Below, in pieces: positions 57,097 to 64,000 of a stretch of 64,000 bases of DNA. Both the position numbers and the translations under genes were made by a program. The notes beneath the pieces were generated by a model. The model was given only the letters and a program-made list of their open reading frames with translations, was not told the origin of the DNA and searched no databases. The stretch is from NCBI GenBank assembly GCA_964020085.1, contig OZ026609.1:890201-954200 (forward strand), read 5' to 3'. The stretch is from Micromussa lordhowensis. Lineage: Eukaryota; Cnidaria; Anthozoa; Scleractinia; Lobophylliidae. Position 1 is the stretch's first letter, and every line of letters begins with the position of its first letter.

Positions 57097-57583
57097 CATT
57101 ACTTGCAAAAAAATTCGGACGTTTTATTTCGGACGTTTAATTTTCGGACACTTTTTCCCTCATTTCGGACAATTTTTGGGCAAACATTTCGGACACTGCG
57201 CTGAAACATGCCTAAAGTGAATTTACGACGAAAAAACATAAATTAGACTGAAATATCTCTGAAAATGATAGTTTTACTGTACTTTCAAGGTTTTACAGCC
57301 GTATACACCAACGAGAAAATAACGCAAACTCAATCTATGTTTTTGTCTTTCATAAAAGAAACAAACATTTTCCTTTCCAGTGATAAACAAAGTCACCTAT
57401 TCCGAATTCTAGCCATATCATGTATATTGGCTTTGAATATGTGATGCCGTCGCCCAGAAAGTACTTTTAAAGTTTCATACTATACTGTAAAAATTTCGGA
57501 CGCTTAAAAATTTCGGACGGTTTTATTTTCGGACACTATTTTTGTCCGAAATTAAAATCGTCCGAATTTTTTTGCAAGTAATG
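57097..57583. mobile_element. TA-flanked TTTCGGAC MITE, uninterrupted copy (487 bp)
   Basis: Complete version of the element at 48583-49502. Ends CATTACTTGC and GCAAGTAATG, TA at 57095 and 57584. Confidence 0.9.
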
Positions 57584-57643
57584 TATGTAAACACGGTTGT
57601 GACGTTTTAGATTCGCAGGTATTTTTGAGAATTATTTTATAAA

Positions 57644-57828
57644 AGCAATAGAGCACTTTTTCCGTGTTTATATAGGCTCATCTAAACACTCGGAGGGTTG
57701 GGAGAATTCTCGAAAGTTATGCAAACCCTCGACTACGTCTTGGGTTTGCATAACTGTCTCGAATTCTCCCAACCCTCCTAGTGTCTAGATGAGGCTTCGT
57801 AGACGCGGAAAAAGTGAACTCTTGCTTA
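57644..57828. mobile_element. Foldback MITE, unit 2 copy
   Basis: Duplicate of 49563-49747. Confidence 0.8.
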
Positions 57829-58104
57829 AATGTAATCTTATATTTTGTTGAAACTTGTTATATTTGTTTGGTTGGATGGCATTTCTCACTCAATATTATG
57901 ATAGTTTGAAAAATATCCTGTATGTATCTGTCGCTTGTGCGGAGAGTTGTGTTTGTAGATGACTGTTGCAAATGACGGATCTTGTGTGACTACATATTGC
58001 AAACAGCTATACGATACATTTTTGATATAAAGGATAACAGAAGAAGAAGAAGAGGAAGAAGAAGAGATATTTCATATCCAAAAGCGACCATGTATTATTA
58101 TGTA

Positions 58105-58135
<31 letters not shown>

Positions 58136-58283
58136 ATCGAGAATTTTCATTGGCTTAGCCATCATGGTATATGAGCCATTATACCATGATCTACAAAGAT
58201 GGCGAGCGTATGCGTGATTTTTTGGGCCTTTTTGTTTTCATTGTAGTCTAGTTTTCTATATTTTGGGGGCGTTTTTAATAAAA

Positions 58284-58286
58284 CAC

Positions 58287-58320
<34 letters not shown>

Positions 58321-58321
58321 T

Positions 58322-58395
<74 letters not shown>
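58284..58395. repeat. Palindrome family A, locus 3, unit 2 copy
   Basis: Duplicate of 50203-50314. Confidence 0.8.
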
Positions 58396-58425
58396 TTAAT
58401 TAGTACATACTAAAACAGTGGATAG

Positions 58426-59560
58426 CGTTGATGGCGCGCGCTGATTGGCTCGTCAAACTCCGAATATCCTGTGCTATTTACCTCCGAGCAACTCGAGAGA
58501 AAATTGCGTCCGGTTTGCATCCGTGAAAAGTGAAGAAATCATCCAAATTAATTTGTTTTTGGTGTTTATTATCTCACTGTTTTAGTATAAACTAAAACAA
58601 CTATTCACCTCAGTGTCGGTGGCTAGCGGTGAATAGTTGTTAACTATATAAACAAACTTATAACGCCTTTTTTCCAAAGATTCTCTAAAAATTGTCCGAG
58701 GGCCACACGAACGTTTCCGAACAGTGTCCGAAAGATAACCGAAGATGACCGAATAATTCCCGAAGATAACTGAAGACTGCCGAAGACATTTGAGGAAGAT
58801 CAGAAGATATTTCGATCATACATCAACAAAGTTAAGTACATGATATCAGTGAAGTCATCGATTTCTTCACTAGTGGAAATATGGAAAATACGGCTCTCGA
58901 GTCCCGGATGTGATTTGCTATAAATTTTTCGAGTGTTGTGTTTTTTAGTAAAACACTTGAGCCTATATGATAATTAACAACTATTCACCTCAGTGTCGGT
59001 GGCTAGCGGTGGATATTTACCGAGCCGCGAACCGGCGAGGTAAATATCCACCGCTAGCCACCGACACTGAGGTGAATAGTTGTTTTAGTTTATACTAAAA
59101 CAGTGAGATAATAAACACCAAAAACAAATTCATTTGGATGATTTCTTCACTTTTCACGGATGCAAACCGGACGCTATTTTCTCTCGAGTTGCTCGGAGGT
59201 AAATAGTTAACAATTATCCTGCGAAATCGCGCGGAATATCGTCTGATACTTAGCCGACGAGGCCGTAGGCCGAGTCGGCTAAAATCATACGATATTCCGC
59301 GAGATTGAGCAGGATAATTGTTTTATTATTCAACAAGTTGATAACAAAACAGCCTAAATCCTTGTAATCCTCTCTGTCGACATTTTCTCACTTCACTTTT
59401 TCTTCCCACGTACGAAGCTACGTATACCGCCGGATATCTGTTACCTACGGATGACAGATATCGAGAGCATCATGACCATATTTGGATAGTGTTACAATTT
59501 GTTGAATAATAACACAGGATATCCGGAGTTTGACGAGCCAATCAGCGCGCGCCATCAACG
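58426..59560. mobile_element. 1.1-kb nested foldback element, unit 2 copy
   Basis: Duplicate of 50345-51479. Contains family A palindromes at 58598-58639, 58978-59082 and 59211-59320. Confidence 0.75.
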
Positions 59561-59770
59561 GAATGATTATCATATTTTTGTCTTCAGATCTTTACGCAGT
59601 AAAAATTACAGTATCTTTCACACGTGAAGATATTGATAATATTTCGTTTGCTGACGATTTTGTAATACATTCATGTTAACAGTGCCAAAAGTTGTCGACC
59701 AGTTATGGCCGGCCTTTCTCAGAAGTCCTCGGCAAGTTTCGGAAATCATCCTAAAACTTCGGGAATATAA

Positions 59771-59819
59771 TAATAATAATAACAATAACAATAACAATAA
59801 CAATAACAATAACAATAAC

Positions 59820-59852
<33 letters not shown>
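59771..59852 (+). repeat. Compound microsatellite at retrotransposon 3' end, unit 2 copy
   Basis: Duplicate of 51690-51771. Confidence 0.95.
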
Positions 59853-59978
59853 TATTTATCCTGGTTAAAAGAAAACCGGTCAGTCAATCAACAAAGGTTG
59901 ATAGACTGGTATAAATCGGTGACCAGCACATAAGAATACATAAAATATCAATATATTACACGAAATTAGCAGAATGAA

Positions 59979-61845
59979 TTAAGTATTGCTCTTACAAATA
60001 TGATTGGCCTTATCCATCATCATCAAGTAAGTAAATGTTCTGACCTTAAACTGTGCGAGAGATCTTAGCTCGCGCATCTCTCTAGGCAGTTTGTTCCAGG
60101 CACTCGCAGCCGAGAACTTAAATGAAGTCTGACCGCATTTGGTCTTAACTAGTGGTAGATCTAATAATGTCGGGTCTCTGAGAGATCGACGATGTCTCTG
60201 TGAACGTTTTACTAAGTAGCCTGTCAATTGCTTAGGGCAGTTAATATTGTTTTAAACAATCTTGTATACTATACTATAAAGTGATAATAAAAACAGTTTG
60301 GCGCGCATCTTTTGAGTACACGTCATCCGGTCAGCATGTAATATTATTCGCATTGCCCGATTTTGTTGGCGTTCTAAGCATTGGGCGTTTTCCTTGCTGC
60401 ATTCACCCCATATGACGCATCCATAATCTAGCAAAGGTAGCACAGTCTGTTTGTAGATTCTGAGCAAAATATCGCGACTAAGAAAAGACGAAATTCTGTT
60501 TAGCAGATTCAATTTGGGGTATACTCTGGATTGTATATAGTTTACATGTTTGTTCCATGTCAGACAGTGGTCGATGTAAATTCCTAAGTACTTAAAGTAA
60601 TCCGATTGTTTCATTGATTTTCCGTCGAGAACAATCTGCAACGGTCGCGTATTTTTAACAGCATGCTTGGATCCAATCAACATTGCCTCACATTTCTTGT
60701 GATTACTGATTAACCCGTTCTGATTCCACCAGGAGACAGTACTAGCTAGATCTTTGTTGACACGATCTCCCGCAACACTTATATCTTTCGCGCTGGCATG
60801 GATTTCCGTGTCGTCGGCGTAAAGTACCAGTTCGCTCTCCGTGCAGGTGTCGGTGATGCCGTTTATGTGAATGTTGAATAGAGTAGGTCCGAGGACTGAA
60901 CCCTGCGGGACTCCGTGCGTGATTAAACGACGCTCGGAATCAACACTTGCACACGACACGAATTGGCTTCTCTGCTGTAAATAGCTCTAAAACCATTCGA
61001 GCTCGTTTTCCCTTACTCCGCGTTTTGACAGTTTGTTGATCAAGGTAGCGTGTTCAATAACGTCAGCTTTTCTTAGGTCCAAGAATGTACAGACAACTTT
61101 TTCGCCCTTGTCGATGGCGAGTTTCCAGGAGTCGACTGCAATAATAAGTGCAACTGTGGTGGACGAGTACCTGGTATACGCAAATTGATGATCACTTATG
61201 AGGCCATTGTCAGTTGCAAATCGCTGGAGATCATTGTTAGCAAACGATTCGTACACTTTTGAAATACAGGGAAGTACTGAGATTGGTCTATAGTTATCAC
61301 GCTCGGTCTGGGACCCACCTTTAAATAAGGGAGTCACTCTAGCCGTTTTCCAAATGGACGGAAAGCGGCCGCATTGGAAGGATGCGTTGAATAAATTAGC
61401 TACAACGTTACTGATGTATGGTGCAGCAGTCCTAATGACTTTAGCTGGAATAGAGTCTGCACCTGTGGCCTTCGAAATATCCATAGTTCGCAGGACCTTG
61501 AAAACGTCGTTTTCACTCACGGCACGAAATTTAAATAAGTGGTTGGAAATAGGTAAAGGACCATCTGGTTGTATGTCAACTGGACGGCCATGGGATTGCT
61601 GACTGGCTAACAGCGAAGAAGCTATTGTTGTAAAGTACTCGTTTAGAGAATTTACAATGTCATGTTTGTTGATTAGCTCTTTATCATCGACTACTATCTT
61701 GTCGATCTCAGTGCGGTTATTCTTGGAGGGCAGGGCTTGACGTAGAGTATCCCAGAAGGCTTTGGGCTTGCCTCGGTTTTCTTCAAGCTTGTTTCTGAAA
61801 TAATTTTTCCTAGCCTTTCGGAGAAACTTCCAGTCGATAATCTTC
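59979..61845 (-). pseudogene. Reverse transcriptase ORF with two in-frame stops
   Basis: One continuous frame. From about 61845 it encodes WKFLRKARKNYFRNKL and KPKAFWDTLRQALPS, typical of the region before the RT domain. Then come the RT blocks: DISKATGADSIPAKVI, RVTPLFKGGSQTERDNYRPI, GVPQGSVLGPTLFNIHINGI, and the catalytic LVLYADDTEI box. The C-terminal part has TVLPLLDYGCVIWGEC, and the terminal NKLPRE block ends at 59979. A TAG lies after ENELEWF (60984-60986) and a TAA after SIVYKIV (60252-60254); both neighbours continue in the same frame. Apart from these two codons and the missing 5' end, the frame looks intact, so the copy decayed only recently. It overlaps the duplication boundary at 60245. 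Confidence 0.9.
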
Positions 61846-61849
61846 AGAA

Positions 61850-62985
61850 TGCCACAAGACCAGCATACACTCTATACTTGTTAAGAGCTGCTGGGATTTT
61901 CAAAATGTGTAGTAGCTACTTTGTTCGAAGGGAATGCTTGAAATATGAAAAGTTAGCAAACATTTGCCAAGCAACTTGAAGAAAGCCCCAGAACCAACCG
62001 TTTATTGTTTGCCTATGTTGTTTATCATTGTGCATGCAGAGTTTTGCTAAGGTAAATTCGCTGCATGCAGTTACAATTCATGATCATTATATTATTTTTC
62101 ATGTTTAGTCCCTGTTGATACCCATTAGTTAACTTAAAGGAACGTTCTGGAAACACTGCCAGCTCCGCAAACAAGATTTCCTAACACCGTGTGTCATTCA
62201 CTGTTAAAGAAAAATATGGAGATAATGCATATTCCAGCTCCCAGTTTTTTGAAAAGCGAATTTAACAACCTGCCAAATATCGCTTAACATCCAAACGTGG
62301 TCTGTTATTAGCCTATTGGGGATGCTGTAAATGATGTCCGATCAGTTAATAACATGAGTCACAGTGTGAGCTTTGACTCATAAGATAATTGAAACGTAAA
62401 GTTTACGTTCTGTTACAAATCCCATAGAGATTGAAGACGCCAAATAGCTCATTGTTGTGGCATTTCTAGGGTAAAGAAACTAGTTCAGTGGATGCTAGTT
62501 GATAGCAGGTTGCTGTTCAACATTTGTTGAATTGTACTAAACCTATACTTAAAGATGGCCCTGAAAGAGAAATGTCACTGATACTACCTAGCGAGAAAAG
62601 GTTGTGAACCCAATCTCTAAACAATCCATTATTAAGACGAACGAATGCCGTGTTTTATAATAACTTCGTTAATTACGTAAGTGGCAAAGCAGGGAATCGA
62701 ACTCATAAACTAATGAACCTTTAGACCTATTTAGTTGGCATTCACCGACCAAGTTATAGACGTCTATTTCAATCTGCAGTTCATGAATTGCTGTCTGTAA
62801 GAACCTAAATTAAATTCACTTGTAACATAGGCAACTACATTTTATTAATTCTAACCAAACTAGATTTCATCTTCAGTTTGAAAATAAACACAACGGGAGA
62901 CTCTGTGGGGGGAATTACTAGCGTCTTCACCTAGCGTCTTCAACTAGCGTAAAACGTCCAAGGTGCTGCAATTGGCATGGCATGC
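61850..62985. other. Intergenic region
   Basis: No supported gene, RNA or repeat. CGTCTTCA(A/C)CTAGCGT occurs twice near 62922-62950. Confidence 0.4.
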
Positions 62986-62988
62986 AAC

Positions 62989-63132
62989 ATGAACGCCAGG
63001 CAGGTAATGTTTTGAAATTCACGTGAATTTTCTTTTACTTTTTCGGAAACTAAGCCTATATTCTTTCTCCGTTGCAGTTAAAACTATTTGCAGCTTTTTT
63101 TTGTTTTGCCTACAAGTTTGCAAGCGTCAAAG
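62989..63132 (+). CDS. Possible first coding exons of a secreted or membrane protein (partial)
   Basis: ATG 62989 opens five codons to CAG/GTAATG (exon end 63003). An acceptor CCGTTGCAG ends at 63077, followed by 55 bases up to AAAG/GTAACT (63132). Joined, the N terminus is Lys/Arg then a hydrophobic stretch (LKLFAAFFCFAYKFASV) like a signal peptide or anchor. Another ATG at 62982 in a different frame also reads through the splice. No further exon was found before 64000. Only the splice sites and hydrophobicity support it. Confidence 0.3.
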
Positions 63133-64000
63133 GTAACTACATTTGATTCCTTTTCAAAATATTGTTTGCTGTGAAAGCTATTCAAAACCCCAGTAATCAA
63201 GTAGGTAAAGAGGTTTCGCGATTCAGTAAGACGTTAGTTAAAAATCTAGAAGAAATGACGATATAGCGAGACCTTTTGTTGGGTTCACTGACTTATTAGG
63301 GTCTGGATCACTATAGATCATCTAGTGAAGACATTGTTTTTTCCACGGTTTCTCTTGCTTCAAAGCTCTAGTTACACCTTGCATTGGGTGAAATGAAACA
63401 AATCAGGTTGTACGATTTTAAATCTTCGAATGCACGTATTATTATGTCAAATAGTTAACTTCATGAAGGAAAAAGAAAGAGGTAGATTAGAGAAAGAAAG
63501 AATTAAAGAAACAACCGCAAATAATAGCTAATAAAAGATGATGGAACCTGGAGAAAACAGGTCAAAAGACTGTAAAAATGGAAGAATTTGTTTGATACAC
63601 AATCCGGCATTCCGAATCAATTTCGAAAACATATCATAACATAGCGTTACTTTTTACTATCTGATGTTAATACAAATGTGATCAATTCTTACGTTTTGAG
63701 ACTTTTTTGTTTACAAACCTCAGAAGAAAAAAGGAAGAAATAAAATCGTAAAATTATTTAGCCACGCTAATTAAGATCACTGAGATATCCAAACACCATC
63801 ACGACCATAATTTTATTTGTTTTAACTTGGTGAATCATAAATTAGTTTGAGATTTTTTTCTCACCATGATGAGGCCGTCTTGTTTCTACAACATTCCATT
63901 TCTCCATGGAATATGCTATGGTACGGTCATTCTCTGTATTTACCGGTTCACCATGTTTACATTGCCCCATGCTGCTTACTAGTCATAAGTGCGATTCATC
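63133..64000. other. Right edge of window
   Basis: No supported gene. A diverged copy of dispersed repeat C (GCTAATTAAGATCAC, GAGATATCCAAACACC) lies at about 63715-63850. Confidence 0.4.

Larger units (their letters stand above)
52165..60245 (+). repeat. Large direct tandem duplication, unit 2 (8081 bp)
   Basis: Second copy of 43651-52164. It lacks the 433 bases (one MITE plus TTA) present in unit 1 at 49065-49497. All other repeats of unit 1 recur here. Confidence 0.95.
59771..61845 (-). mobile_element. Non-LTR retrotransposon (CR1/L2-like), 5'-truncated
   Basis: Runs on the minus strand from about 61845 (reverse-transcriptase N-terminal region) to a microsatellite 3' tail. No endonuclease domain is present. 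The last 475 bases also lie in duplication unit 1; the rest exists once. Confidence 0.9.

Overview
The window looks like nuclear DNA of an animal, most likely a cnidarian such as an anthozoan or stony coral (inference). The evidence is intron-rich genes with GT-AG splice sites, a FAM50 (XAP5) splicing-factor gene, two TauE/SafE-type membrane transporter genes, tRNA-derived SINEs, CR1-like non-LTR retrotransposon tails, a Helitron-superfamily element and a very dense load of palindromic and TIR elements.

Layout. 1-9257: Helitron2/Helentron-like element with a repeated leader, a 2047-aa OTU/STPR/Rep/PIF1 protein and a 364-aa RPA-like protein. 10624-21484 (minus): FAM50 gene, for which I reconstructed 11 phase-consistent exons; its introns carry two SINEs, a LINE tail and several palindromic or TIR repeats. 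22108-22725: TIR element carrying a two-exon fragment that resembles the N-terminal part of Crypton/DUF3504 proteins. 25369-28844 (plus): two-exon gene for a putative small secreted peptide, whose second coding exon is split by a 1.6-kb foldback element (27198-28800) with tandem repeats in its arms. 30400-35847 and 39030-42380 (both minus): tandem paralogous TauE/SafE genes, each with four exons and the same intron phases. 43651-60245: a direct tandem duplication of about 8.1-8.5 kb. The units look essentially identical in the stretches compared, but only the first has a 430-bp MITE nested in another MITE. 59771-61845 (minus): non-LTR retrotransposon with two in-frame stops; the duplication boundary falls inside it. 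62989-63132: possible first exons of a secreted or membrane protein whose remainder lies outside the window or was not found.

The most unusual structure is a family of palindromes (22728, 25937, 50203, 50517, 50897, 51130 and copies in the second duplication unit). They share about 10-base ends and asymmetric flanks (TAAAA on one side, TTAA on the other), yet most have unrelated, self-complementary stems. The split peptide gene and the two-acceptor layout of the Helitron are the other points I would examine first.

Exon structures come from reading splice sites and reading frames by eye. No alignment, database search or structure prediction was run, so family names for repeats are by motif resemblance.
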